Assembly (NCBI RefSeq): GCF_001540865.1
Contig: NC_033631.1
Span: 10,028,094-10,092,093 of the forward strand
DNA length: 64,000 nucleotides
From: Ananas comosus
Taxonomy: Eukaryota > Streptophyta > Magnoliopsida > Poales > Bromeliaceae
Direction: 5' to 3'
The first letter of the stretch is position 1. Every line of letters starts with the position of its first letter. The translations under genes and the position numbers were made by a program. This document shows, piece after piece, positions 1 through 11,178 of this stretch. The notes below the pieces were generated by a model. The model was not told where the DNA came from and made no database searches. It saw only the letters and a list, made by a program, of their open reading frames with translations.

Positions 1-3000
1 TAGCTTGTTGGATGGAATAACAAACTAGCATTATTGGATTCTTTTCTACGGAATTAGATGCAGATGCTATTATTATGTGGAAAAAATGTTTCTAGAAGCA
101 TATATTCATGAAATTAAATGAGTTTCTTTTGGGTTCAAATTAGGCTTATGTGCTGGATCCACGTATGAAAGTCGAAAATAATTTTCATGGAAAAAAAAGG
201 GAGCTTTTTTGGTGGGGGAAAAGTTTACATTTATTAGTGTTTGGTTTCAAGTAAAAAAAACTGTTTCTTCTGCGATATACATGTTTGGTTTGAAGGAAAG
301 AAAATAAGGTGAATATAAGTGTTTTCTTTTTTCAGTTAGAATTTTCGGGTGTTTTTTTTTTTTAAGTCTTTTATATGAAGCGAAATACTTAGAATTTTGC
401 ATATTTTACGTGCAATAAATTGCCACAATAGTGAAAACCAAATACATGTCTCACGAGCAGGTAGGAACGGAATATTTTAGTCGTGGATGTCGATTCGAAA
501 AGTTAACCTGAGGAGGAAGTTGAAAGAGATGGCGATAATTGTCGCGAATAATTTTAATTGTCTCGAATAATTTTTGTGGCTTGCACTTTGCATCTCATTC
601 GGCTTCGCAACGTCATCATCCAACATGGAGGATAACATTTTCTTAAAAAAAAAAAAAAAAAAAAGTTGGTTAATGTATGTTGTATACATGTGTTAAGGAT
701 ATAAATTCTAGAGAAATATCTAAAGCAGGAGTAACAAGGAGAGAATCAAAAGATCGAGGTTTTAGTTACAAAACTTTAGTGTGGAATATTATGCAGTAAT
801 TGATCATTTAAGGATGTAACGGTACTAATCTTTTCGAGGAAAAAAAAGAGAAAAAATTATAAATAGATGGAATAGAACAGTTTCAATGTATGTGAATCAC
901 AAAGTACAATGAAATATTATTTTCTTCTCAATTATCTTTGCAAGCGATTACTAATATGCGTGGAATGAGATTAAGCGCGGATGTTATTGATAGAGCTGAC
1001 TTTTAGTATTACTAGATAAACCATTAAATTTATTAAGTAATCACAAATTAAATATAACTAGATTCGTTAAATCTGATCAACCTCTCGTAAATATGGAATT
1101 CCTGTAATTTAAAAATGACGGCGGATAAAAGTTATTGGCTCAACGAAACATTCGTCTTAAATTTCTGAGGGATCATTAATGGAACACTAATGCTCAAACA
1201 AATACTAAAAAACATGATTAATGCAACACTAAATGCAAGGATTTATTTAAGTTGTACAATATTCTGAAACGATAAATTCGTCCCGAATAACTGCCGTGTA
1301 GGAAAAATTCTAGAATGCAATGGATATATTGGTGATGTGGCGTAACAAACCAATCAAATATTTTTTTTTAGAGATATATATTCTATCATGATTATAAAAA
1401 AATATTTTTATTGTACTTTTGTTTGAAAAGAAGAAATGTGTTTGACTTATTATTGATGACGTGATGTAAGTGTGACTAGCGTAGAATTCCTCACCGTGTA
1501 GGCAAAGATCATAATTATAAAGAAACTGTAGAAAGAATCTAGTATTTATAGTGATAAGGGTGTGTCTCCCTCCACATCTTAGTTCAGAATTTTGTACTAC
1601 TTGTCAATATCAGTATTATCCCAATAAATGGCATCATGTGCTTCTCATGCTACCCTTAAATCTCTTATAAATGTTGTGCACTCACTATCACTAGACTCAA
1701 TCACAAGGTACAGCTTTGTGATTAACTTGGAGAGGACATCTACATCTGGGCCATGCAACAGTGAAGGAACTTCAAAATTTTTTTTTTTTTCCCTTTCTAT
1801 TTTCTGAGGCACTTCTAATTTAATTTATCCGTGCGGAAATAGAGAGCATTGCTACTAACTAATGATGGATTTAACTTTTAAATTTGATGTTCATGCCAGG
1901 TATCATTTCTGAAATTCGAAAACTAAAGTAATTCACATTCACACATAGTAAGGAGTAATGCTATGCCCACTTTTGGAAATAGATGAGATTTATTTCGACG
2001 GTTCGTGGAGTTTTCTACTCATAATTTGTGTGTTAATTAATATCTTAATAGCATAGTTCTGACTATTCATATTATATCCATATCTACTCTTAGAAGTAGA
2101 TGTAGCATTTCGCTTGTTACGTGTATATTACTGTCCCATCAATAACATTACGAAGTGACCAACTGACGTCACGTAGCGTTAATGCATCCTAAATTGAACA
2201 TTCATTAGAGTGATATAGATGGGAATACCATGGTCACTAACAGTTCAAAAGCTTCATTTTGTGTGACCCTCATGGTTCAGAATTTCAAATTATGGCCTCT
2301 CTTCCTATGGCAAAAGTGAAGTTCTATAATTGCAGTCCTTTCCTTCCACTCCACCCTTGGAATCTTTACAATCATTTAAGAGAAAAAAAAAAGAAAAAAA
2401 GAAAAAAAAAAGCATCCCTTTGCTATATGAAAGTTTCTCTCTCATTGCTCTCCTACTAATTCACACTATAGCTAGTTTACTATTATTCCCTTTACAATGG
2501 CTCTCCAAAGAGACACTGTAATGAGTACTCTTTGAAATTATCATGTGAGGTTGTTTTTACAGATCTGTTTCAAAGTAATTTGGAAACAAGATCATGGGAA
2601 AATACAAGTAAAAAATTCTTTTATGCACCATCTTGATCTCTTCATAATCTTAATCTATTGGCTCATGGGCCTTTTCCCCGAATTTGATATTCTGAATTTG
2701 CTAAATTCCAAGAAACCCCACTTTGTCAAAATGGCTTTTTCTTTCTTTTTTTTTTTTCTGAGAAAAGATTGGGATAATCTCAACCTGTATTTGTCACCAC
2801 AAAATAAAAAAAACTTATCTGGTGTCCACTTTATTATTTTGTCTTAATACTTTCGCGTGCATGATGAGGATTTGTGTTCAAAGCCTTTTGGAATCGAAAG
2901 AGCATGTCATGCGATCTAAATGATCAATTTGATAGAATACTATTACGACGAGCGCGTAAACAGAAATTATAAAAGACGATCACAAATTAGACAAATTATA

Positions 3001-4223
3001 GAAACAGTAAAATAAAATAAAACACAAGAATTTATGTGGAAAAACTGTCTATGGGAAAAAAAATCATAAGTAAAGGATGAAAGAATTTTACTATGAAAAA
3101 TGAAGTACAATATTTTAAAGATTATTACAAATTCGCTGTATTATCTATAGAACAAAAGTACGGAAAAAGATTCTTAACGGATATCTTTATTATCGGACTC
3201 GATCCGTCCCGCGGGAGGCAGAGCCCTCCGCATCTCTGTCGCATGTCAGTGGTGGACAATAGGCTCGGACCTATAGCCCTCCGCTTCCCACCACAAATAT
3301 CCACCTTTTCCTTTACAATTTATTTTCTAAAATTTGTCACACCACGAACCTGTCGGCAAATAAAGAGCACAAAATCGAAACAATAATCAAATTTCGAGAC
3401 ACATCTAATAAATACAATTATTAAATATTCGCATATATACATATTCCAGGATGCATGATTCAATCAAACGGTGGTCGATGACCTGTTTCAAGGTCAAATT
3501 CTACCTCCCATTTTTCGTGTTAGCGCCCCTTTATTTGAGTGTTGGGATCTTCATTTTATTCATATATCCATCATGGTTTGGTGACCAGTAATTTCCTAAT
3601 TAATTACCACATTTCATACTTAGACCCTCACAACTTTGAATATCTAATGAGAGTTGGTATCAAACTTTGCACTGCAATTTCTCCCGGATCTAAAAACCAA
3701 ACTTTTTAACAAGAAAGATCTAGATACAAATCGAATTTTCTATTAAAATAGTTAGCAAGATCTGAGCATTGGACACGAGAGATTCTTATTCCATAATATT
3801 GGTGAACATGTAGGTGGAGACCCTCACCTATATATAGACGATTTTGTTAACTACACTTTTTTAATTATTGACTTCAAATTTTTTTAATTAATTTAAAATT
3901 TTTGTTAGATCTTTGTTAACTACACTATTTAGTTTCAGTTTCATAAAAATAAAATCCGACCAAAATCATCATTAAATTTTGGTGGACGCACCATTGAATT
4001 TGATAGATTCCTGATTTAAATAACTAAAATCACTCAATCTACAAAAAAAATTTAAATAAAAATTAAGAAGTTGTGCCAATAAAAGAAAACAAAGCCAAAG
4101 CAAACTTTCAAATTAGAAACCAATTATTCTATTTAAAATTAAACATTAATAGTCTAAAAGAAATTTTGAAGCAACTGGGCATCTGGAACCCAACTGATTC
4201 AAATTCTATTTCCAAAATGAGCT
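1..4223. other. AT-rich intergenic DNA, no gene seen
   Basis: This stretch is AT-rich with many homopolymer runs. Open frames are short, low in complexity and without recognisable domains. A moderately GC-rich patch at about 3195-3300 has no coding signature that I recognise. Nothing else can be supported. Confidence 0.6.
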
Positions 4224-4760
4224 AGGCTCCTGTACTTTCGAAAATATGGAGGGCTTTATGTTTATAAGTTATTTTCAATGATAGAATATTTAATTCGGCG
4301 GTCGGTTTCGTTAGAGATGATCTACAGTATTTAAACTCTCTATAAATCAAATTTTATAAGTTTTTAACTTTTTTTGCCTAGTGAATAGTGAACGAGTGGT
4401 TGCAAAATGAACGGCCGAAATTAAAAATTTTATAAAATATATTAAAAAATTTAAAATTTAAATAAAAAATATTGATCTTAGTTTTGATGTTAAATAGAAT
4501 TTTCTATTAAAATTTCACATAATTTCAATTGTTTTATACCATCGAATTTGCAAACGCGTCCCATTAGCCAATAAAATAGTTATTTTTGAGACCTTTTGAT
4601 CACTAAGTACATAATGATGTTAAAAAGTTATGAAATTTGATTTTCAAATGCTTCTAATAGTACAGATTATGCCTAACGAAATTGGTCGATGTCGAAAATG
4701 TCACACCATCGAAAATAACCTATAAGTATAAAAGCTTCCATACTTTCGAAAGTACAAGGA
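4224..4760. mobile_element. Foldback (inverted-repeat) element
   Basis: The left arm from about 4228 (CTCCTGTACTTTCGAAAATA) matches the reverse complement of the right arm ending near 4757 (CTTTCGAAAGTACAAGGAAT reads outward). The arms stay alignable for about 80 bp, including the GGTTTCGTTAG / CTAACGAAATTGG pair. There is no coding capacity. The interior resembles the foldback family at 51576-52080 and 56290-56790, so this is probably a divergent relative. I could not define a clear target-site duplication. Confidence 0.55.
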
Positions 4761-4802
4761 ATGTACTCTTCCAAAATACCATTTTAGATCTTTTTTCTTT
4801 TC

Positions 4803-4805
<3 letters not shown>

Positions 4806-4840
<35 letters not shown>

Positions 4841-4841
4841 G
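4806..4841. repeat. (ATT)n microsatellite
   Basis: About twelve uninterrupted TTA/ATT units follow a pyrimidine-rich run. Confidence 0.9.
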
Positions 4842-5158
4842 GGGGGAAAGGTGCAGTGATTACATATATGCATGACCTAGTGCTTGTTTGGGACCAAGAT
4901 AATGGAGAGATAGCAAACAAAATAATCTGAAGAATGTTTGAAACAATTGACCAAACATGTTGTACAGTTGTGCCCAAGGGATTCCAATTATATTTTACAA
5001 AATAAATTAATTAACCTCCTAATTTAGTTTTTTTTTAAAAATTTTTATTTTTTGTTCAAATTATTTTAGGGGTGAGGTGGGGGAAGGCAAAAGGTGCAGT
5101 GAGTACATGCATGAGCTAGTGCTTATTCATGGACCAAGATAAGATTAGGTGGATAGCA
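4842..5158. repeat. Dispersed direct repeat of about 80 bp, two copies
   Basis: Positions 4846-4920 and 5080-5158 share the order AAGGTGCAGTGA, TACAT, ATGCATGA, CTAGTGCTT and GGACCAAGATAA. The copies are separated by AT-rich DNA. This looks like a local segmental duplication rather than a known element. Confidence 0.65.
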
Positions 5159-5159
5159 A

Positions 5160-5530
5160 CCTCCCTGAGACCCAAGAGACCAATACCCAACCCCCTCTTC
5201 CCATCAGATCAGAGAACAGTGTGGAAGAGGAGCAGGAGGAGGAGGAGGAGGAGGAGGAAGAGGAGGAGAAACAGAGATAGCTGTGGTGTTTGTCTCCTTA
5301 GGGTTTGGTACGGTTTGTTGCGTCCTCACCTGCACCCAAACTGTTTCCCATGCATTACCCTTCCCTGCCACAAAGATGTTATTACCTGGACCTGGTTCGC
5401 CGTGTCATTCGTAGACCGTCTGCGTTGTCTGTCCTCTGTTCCATCTCTGTGATAATGCTCGGTGCTTTTAGTGGTTCGTAACTGCTGCGCTGAGGCCCTC
5501 CATTTTCTGCGTTTCATGGCCTGAAATGTT
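5160..5530. other. GC-richer, possibly transcribed stretch without a supportable ORF
   Basis: The composition changes abruptly to mixed or GC-rich and includes an imperfect (AGG)n run at 5228-5267. It resembles plant leader sequence or a processed non-coding transcript. Open frames on both strands are dominated by the (AGG)n repeat and show no known domain, so I do not call a gene. No mature miRNA sequence I know was recognised. Confidence 0.3.
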
Positions 5531-7182
5531 GCCGGAAAAAATTAAGCGCGATCTATAGCACTTTGATTTTGATTATTCGGTCTTTGAGAGAGAGTGCAGC
5601 TCATCGTTAGGTGAAGACGAAGGTGTAACAAAATTTTATTGTAGCTTTCCGTCCCAGCATAAACTATATATTTTTTATTTAGCAAGCGCTCTATTATAAA
5701 AAATTATATCTAGAAAGATAGTATATAAAAAATAAACTTAGTTGAAAATGTAAAATAACTAGATTTCAAAATTTGAACTTGAAACCTCTGGGCATCAACC
5801 GTCGAACTATATGCTACCTATATTAGGGTCGATCAGTGTAGAATGATTCTTCCTAATTCGTCAATATCGATCTCTTACACTCGAGACATACGATGGCAAT
5901 TCAATTTCAAGTAAAAAAGTATGCAGAAATTTAAAAATATTATAAACAAAGGAATAGTATTTTAAAATAAGAATGAGAAAAAAAAAAAGAAAAAAAGGAG
6001 AGAACAGATCAAGTTGGCGGTCCAGAACCGACGCGGCAGAGACCATGTCTAAGGGCAAAGAAACACTCAATTTCTCACATCCAACCCCAGTCAAAGCTGC
6101 TCTTTTACTTTTCTCCCCTGTCTCGGGGCCCCACCTCTCCCCATCCCAAGATATGCAACCCCAACGTCCTCATCTCCCTTTCAATCGTCCCTTTCTTTTC
6201 CCCTCTCCTGTCCCTCCTCTCTTTTTCTCTCTCTTGCAATCTGTGCTTTTCTTTTCTTTTTCTTCTCTTTTTTTTTTTATTAATTTTTTTAAAAAACTTT
6301 TAAATAATTTTCTCTTGTTTTTTGTGATCTTTCTCTCCTCTTCTTTAATTGCCTTGCTTGCTCAAAACAGTTTGGTGGGTCTGGTCACCTCCCTCTCTCT
6401 TGTGTCAGCATTGCCCCATCCATCATCTCCCACCGCAAAAATACAAATTAATTATAATGGCAGGAGCGCACGGAGACCCCTCGACTGTAATCTATTTTAA
6501 AACAAGTCCTTTCAAATTTAAAATAGACAAAAAGATTTTGTCAAATTTCTCCATTCTAAATTGTACTTATATCCCAGCCTTTGTTCGGTATAGAAGAAAT
6601 ATATATATATAGTATTTCTATTATATTTTTTTTTACAATTTTTTTTTTAAAAAAAATGAAACTGTATAGAAAATTACCTTATGGTTTAATCTAAAAAAAG
6701 GAAAAATCTTTAGAGCTGCTAAATTTAGTAAAAATTTAAATTAAGTTGAGGGTACAAACAAACTCAAAATTATTAGAATAATGATAAAATGGTGGTGGGC
6801 GGGGAGTAGGGGACAGGGGTTGGTTACAAAATATGCTATAGTTGAGGGGGTGCGGATGCAATTTTAATTTAAGCAAATAAGAAAAGGACACACTGCTACT
6901 GCGGGAGCCGCTGACAAAAAGGACTAGAAGCATGGAATAAATGAACCCCCCACCTCCCATGTCCCCAAAGAGCGTGGTGCGACACTACCACTAATACTAC
7001 TACTACTACTACTACGACTACTACCACCACCACTAATAATATTATTACTACTACTACTACTACTACGCAACACAAGAAGGAAGGGAATCTCTCATTACCT
7101 CGTTAAGCTTCCTCCTCGTCTTTCTTTTTTTTTTTTCATTTTTTGTGTGAATTCTTAGACGTACGTGGCCCGATCGATCGAG
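5531..7182. other. Upstream region of the MIZU-KUSSEI1-like gene
   Basis: This is AT-rich DNA with a long polypyrimidine stretch at about 6090-6430 (C/T-rich with few purines) and a CT-rich patch just before the start codon (7105-7140). Such pyrimidine patches are common around plant core promoters. I see no clear TATA box near the gene. Confidence 0.35.
6984..7066. repeat. (CTA)n imperfect trinucleotide repeat
   Basis: There are two CTA blocks (about 6996-7014 and 7047-7066) separated by CCA/ATA variants. They lie 120-200 bp upstream of the DUF617 start codon, probably in its promoter or 5' leader. Confidence 0.85.
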
Positions 7183-8007
7183 ATGAGGACGATCATGGCG
7201 AGGAGCCCCCACGACGCCTCCTTCTCCTTCTCCAAGCGACATTTCCAGTGGATCATCGGGAGGGGCGGCGGCGGCGGCGGCGAGGGGAAGAGGCACGGCG
7301 AGGGCGACGACGACGAGGAGGAGGTCCTCGGCGCCTTCTCCTCCGCCTCCTCTTCCTCGGCGTCGCTCCCCGGCGACGCCGACGAAGCCGCGGCGGCGGC
7401 GGCGGCTGCGGCGACGGAGAGCGCGGCTCCGGCGAGGAGGAAGGGGTCGTCGTCCTCGGGGACGGGGGCTGGGGCGGTGCGGAGGCTGGGGACGGCGATA
7501 GCGGCGGCGATCGGGGGCGCGGCGCGGCGGCGCGGCCCGGCGGGGCTGGGGCCGCGGCTCACGGGGACGCTCTTCGGCCCGCGGCGCGGCCACGTGCGGC
7601 TGGCGTTCCAGGTCGACCCGCGCGCGTGCCCCGCGCTGCTGATCGAGCTCGCCACCCCGACCAGCGCGCTCGTGCGCGAGATGGCGTCGGGGCTCGTCCG
7701 CATCGCCCTCGAGTGCGAGCGCGGCAGCCGCGTCGTCGCCGGCGGGGGCGGGAGCCGNGGCAAGAAGTGCGGGTTCGCGGTGCGGCGCGAGTGCGGGCCC
7801 GGGGACTGGCGGGTCCTCAGGGCGGTCGAGCCCGTCTCCACCGGCGCCGGCGTGCTCCCCGGCGACCCCGGCTCGGCCGGAGAGATGATGTACATGCGGG
7901 CCCGGTTCGAGCGCGTCGTCGGCTCCAGGGACTCCGAGGCCTTCTACATGATGAACCCGGACCACAGCGGCGGACCGGAGCTCAGCATCTACTTGCTCCG
8001 CGTCTGA
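7183..8007 (+). CDS. MIZU-KUSSEI1-like protein (DUF617)
   Basis: This is a single-exon, very GC-rich gene of 274 codons. I chose the ATG at 7183 because the protein then begins MRTIMA followed by PHDASFSFSKRHFQW, the characteristic N-terminus of MIZ1-like proteins; an in-frame ATG at 7165 would add six residues. A low-complexity Gly/Glu/Ser/Ala linker follows (roughly residues 25-125), then the DUF617 domain from GTLFG (about residue 128) to the C-terminus, with the hallmark ending EAFYMMNP and PELSIYLLRV. Arabidopsis MIZ1, founder of the family, is needed for root hydrotropism and is reported at the endoplasmic reticulum. The role here is inferred from the family only. An undetermined base at 7758 leaves codon 192 unresolved. 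Long overlapping open frames in the other five frames are by-products of the GC content. Confidence 0.93.
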   Translation: MRTIMARSPHDASFSFSKRHFQWIIGRGGGGGGEGKRHGEGDDDEEEVLGAFSSASSSSASLPGDADEAAAAAAAAATESAAPARRKGSSSSGTGAGAVRRLGTAIAAAIGGAARRRGPAGLGPRLTGTLFGPRRGHVRLAFQVDPRACPALLIELATPTSALVREMASGLVRIALECERGSRVVAGGGGSXGKKCGFAVRRECGPGDWRVLRAVEPVSTGAGVLPGDPGSAGEMMYMRARFERVVGSRDSEAFYMMNPDHSGGPELSIYLLRV

Positions 8008-8047
8008 ACCCGAACCCGAACCCGAACCCATAAACCCGAACCCGAAG
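8005..8047. repeat. Hexanucleotide AACCCG repeat at the stop codon
   Basis: Immediately after the TGA come four AACCCG units, a short interruption (AACCCATAA) and two more units. It lies in the 3' UTR of the DUF617 gene. It resembles, but is not, the plant telomere repeat. Confidence 0.8.
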
Positions 8048-9170
8048 GGGTAATTTCGTAATTTTGGGCTCATTTCACTCCCTCTTATGATCGATCTCTT
8101 TCTAATAAGGCGCCGCTGGTTTCGGGTTAATTAATCACACTATTATCCCACGATCTCTACTTAATTTATCTTTTTTGTTCTCCCTTTAGCCTCTAATCCC
8201 TTAATTTTTACGATCAAATCCCTAATTCTTATTATTTATCTTAATTAAGTCTCACGTGCCAAGATTTGGTGCTGATGCAGCAAAGTCACTAACAGAGTTT
8301 CTTTCTTAGAGAAGGGACTTAATTAAAATAATAATAAAGTTCGGGGTTGCTTATTGTGAAAATGAAAAGATTGGGGATTAAAGTGAAAAAAAAAAAAAAT
8401 TGGAACAGAGGTTGGGAGTCAATGGTGTAAATTAACCCGTGTTTTGTTAGATAGTTCAGGGACTTTGGGGAAGTTTTTTGGTGTTATTTTTGGTGATGCT
8501 TAATGCTTGTTAATTAGTAGATTCGGTGATGTTAGGATATAAATTAAAGCGTGGGAATTTACGAGGTTGTGAGTGGATAATGTTGGGGGGTTGGTTTATA
8601 AAGTATTTGGATGTACTGTATGTATAGATTTGCGGTATAATTTCAAGTAAAAGGAGGGGTTTCACGTAATTTATGCTTTTATTATAGATGGTCTTGATTG
8701 ATGACGTGTCCTCTTTTTTTTTTTTTGTTAATTCAATGTTGTGTTTAATCAACCCTCTACTAACAATGACTTGTTATAAGGATTAAGTTCGCGTCGTTCC
8801 CAAATTGCAATAGTTAGCTGCATGCCTGTTTGGCCTAGCTTTGCGTTGGGATCTGCTCCCCTGCTGTAAAAAAAAGAAAAAAGAAAAATTACGGAAGCAG
8901 TCGTTTACGACAATTACAGAATGAACCAGTGAAAAACCAGATTGAATAGACCTTTCGTGTCAACCGACTATTTTTCACTATGAATTTAATAGTAAAATTT
9001 TGTACCCAACATATTTTGTGGTGTTAGAATTTGAGGATTTCTGAATTAAAATGGAAAAAACTTAACAAGATATTAGAGTTCATAACATCCTCATGCCCTG
9101 ATACCATATAAAATAATTTGAGGATTTCTTTTAGAATTTTGTTAGGGACCCACCGTGACAAGAGTAGTGA
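8048..9170. other. Intergenic DNA with a degenerate retroelement trace
   Basis: This is AT-rich sequence with no gene. At 9095-9104 CCTGATACCA resembles the complement of an initiator-Met tRNA primer-binding site. TTTGAGGATTTCT is repeated on both sides (about 9027 and 9118), so a badly decayed miniature LTR element is possible but unproven. Confidence 0.35.
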
Positions 9171-9179
9171 CAAGAGACT

Positions 9180-9878
9180 GGGCTTTTTTTGTATTTGGAC
9201 TCCTGACAAATTTTTATTTTAAAAATAGACATGTCAAAATTTAATTTGAAAAAATGGCTCTGGGCCTGCCACGCAGGCGCCACGTCAGCGCCACGCGGGC
9301 AGGGCTGGGCCCGTGTGTTAAGTTGAACACGGTGAACCATTCACCGTGTTCAAACACGGTGAATGATTCACCGTGTTTAGTACGTATTTTTTGTTACCTA
9401 TTTTTTGTATATTGAAAAGTGGAATAAGGAGTAGGGATGTCAATAGGTATGGATATCCGAAATATTATCCGAATTCANAAATCTATACCGTTGGATGAAG
9501 ATCTAAGGAATAAAAATTATTAAATATTTTATATATTGTATAAATAAATAAAAATAAATTACGTATATATATACATATATAATTTATTCGGGTTTGAATT
9601 TGGATAATATTTCGGATATCCATACCTATTAACATCTACTCCTTATTCCACTTTTTAATATACAAAAAATACGTAAGAAACACGGTGAACCATTCACCGT
9701 GTTTAAACACGGTGAATGATTCATCGTGTTCAACTTAATATTCTGGCCCCAGCCCTGCGCGCGTGGTGCTGTCGTGGCGCCTGCGTGGCAGGGGCATGGC
9801 CATTTTTGTAATTTTAATTTTGATAGAGCTATTTTTAAAATAAAAATTGCTTAGGGAGCTATTTGCAAAAAAAAGCTC
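9180..9878. mobile_element. Mutator-like foldback MITE, copy 1
   Basis: The element is 699 bp and begins GGGCTTTTTTTG; its end read in reverse begins GAGCTTTTTTTTG. It is flanked by a perfect 9-bp target duplication CAAGAGACT (9171-9179 and 9879-9887), the size expected for Mutator-type transposition. The two halves are inverted copies of each other almost to the centre (about 9530). Each arm also holds its own small palindromes built from AACACGGTGAA and TTCACCGTGTT. It has no ORF. An undetermined base lies at 9478. Confidence 0.85.
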
Positions 9879-9887
9879 CAAGAGACT

Positions 9888-10695
9888 TGATTGTTCGTAT
9901 TAAAAATATTAAATTTGAAACTTAATTATTTTTTATTAAATTTATTTTTTTTAAAAAAATAGATATAATAAATAAAATATCATCTTTTTCTAAGGGAGAA
10001 AAAAAAAAAAGAAAAAAACTTGTCACCGACGTTCTTAATGACGTACATGCCAAGCACGGTAGTCCATTTAATTGTCGTGGATTGGGACTTGTTATGAGCT
10101 TGGTGCGAAGTGTGGCTAGTGTCACGGGAATATATACTGGGCCATGGTAGCAAAACATAAATAGAACTAAAATTATTTTGAGTTAGATTAATTTTATTCA
10201 AAGAATAATACACTATTTTCATAATATTTTGGCTCACTATTACGATAATTACGATCCGTTCTAGGTATAGAAATTGTTTAAAAAATAGTGATTATGAAAA
10301 AAAAAATTTATTCTCTGAAGTTATTAGGCTTTATAGCAGCTATATATTTTGTTGATTCAAATGTGTATGCATGTGTATGTGCGTGAAAATAAGGGCCTCT
10401 TTTTTACCATCTTTTTTGCTATATTTTTTTTTAAAAAAATTGAGTATCAAATGATGCTTCATGAAATGAAGTGTCATGTTTTCCAAATAAATAATAAATG
10501 AAGGTACCCAAAGAGAGTCAAACCGGGAGAAGGGGGAAAATGAAATGTCCCATTAGCAACAGTCAAGTTTCACATAACGGGGAAATGATAGCGCATGGAG
10601 GTACAAATATTAATTTATTATTATTATTTATTTTTAAACATTGTTACATGGATGGAACTTTGAAGTGATGTGGAGTGCATGCTAATAATAAATAA
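9888..10695. other. AT-rich intergenic DNA
   Basis: No gene, RNA or clear element was recognised here. Confidence 0.5.
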
Positions 10696-11178
10696 GGAAA
10701 TTTTCAAAAAAAAATCCATGAGGTTTTATACTTTTTTATTTTACTATTCTGTGGTTTAAAGTGTATCGAGTTAGTACCTGTAGTTTCACACTTTTCACTT
10801 TAGTATTCTGTAGTTTAAAGTGTATTAAGTTAGTATTCTGTAATTTTATTTTTGTAACAAGTTAGTACCCTATGGTTTTATTTTTGTATCAAGTTAGTAC
10901 CCTGTGCTTTTATTTTTCTCTTAATGAAATATTAAACCACAAGGTACTAAAGTGAGAAAGTGCGAAACCACAGGGTACTAACTTGATACACTTTAAACCA
11001 CAGGGTACTAAAGTGAGAAAGTGCGAAACCACAGGGTACTAACTTGATACACTTTAAACCACAGGGTACTAAAGTAAAAAAGTGCGAAACCACAGAGTAC
11101 TAACTTGATATACTTCAAACCACAGGATACTAAAGTGAGAAAGAGTAAAATCACAATAGGAGTATTTGAAGTTTTTCC
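10696..11178. mobile_element. Foldback MITE with internal tandem repeats
   Basis: The ends are inverted (GGAAATTTTCAAA at the left, TTTGAAGTTTTTCC at the right). The right half has repeated units of about 60 bp alternating ACCACAGGGTACTAA with AGTGAGAAAGTGCGAAACC and CTTGATACACTTTAA. The left half holds the same units inverted and more decayed. There is no coding capacity, and I could not define a target-site duplication. Confidence 0.7.

Noticed and set aside
5228..5267. Basic (Arg-rich) domain in a 107-codon frame
   Set aside because: It is just the translation of an (AGG)n repeat; the frame has no other features.
8005..8047. Interstitial telomere repeat
   Set aside because: The unit is AACCCG, not the plant AAACCCT; it is a simple hexanucleotide repeat.
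7063..8073. Long antisense and other-frame ORFs over the DUF617 gene (over 300 codons on the minus strand)
   Set aside because: They arise from high GC content; only the 7183 frame shows a known domain and family termini.
9000..9130. Third TRIM, suggested by CCTGATACCA and a repeated TTTGAGGATTTCT
   Set aside because: The primer-site match is short, LTR ends cannot be defined and no target duplication is visible.
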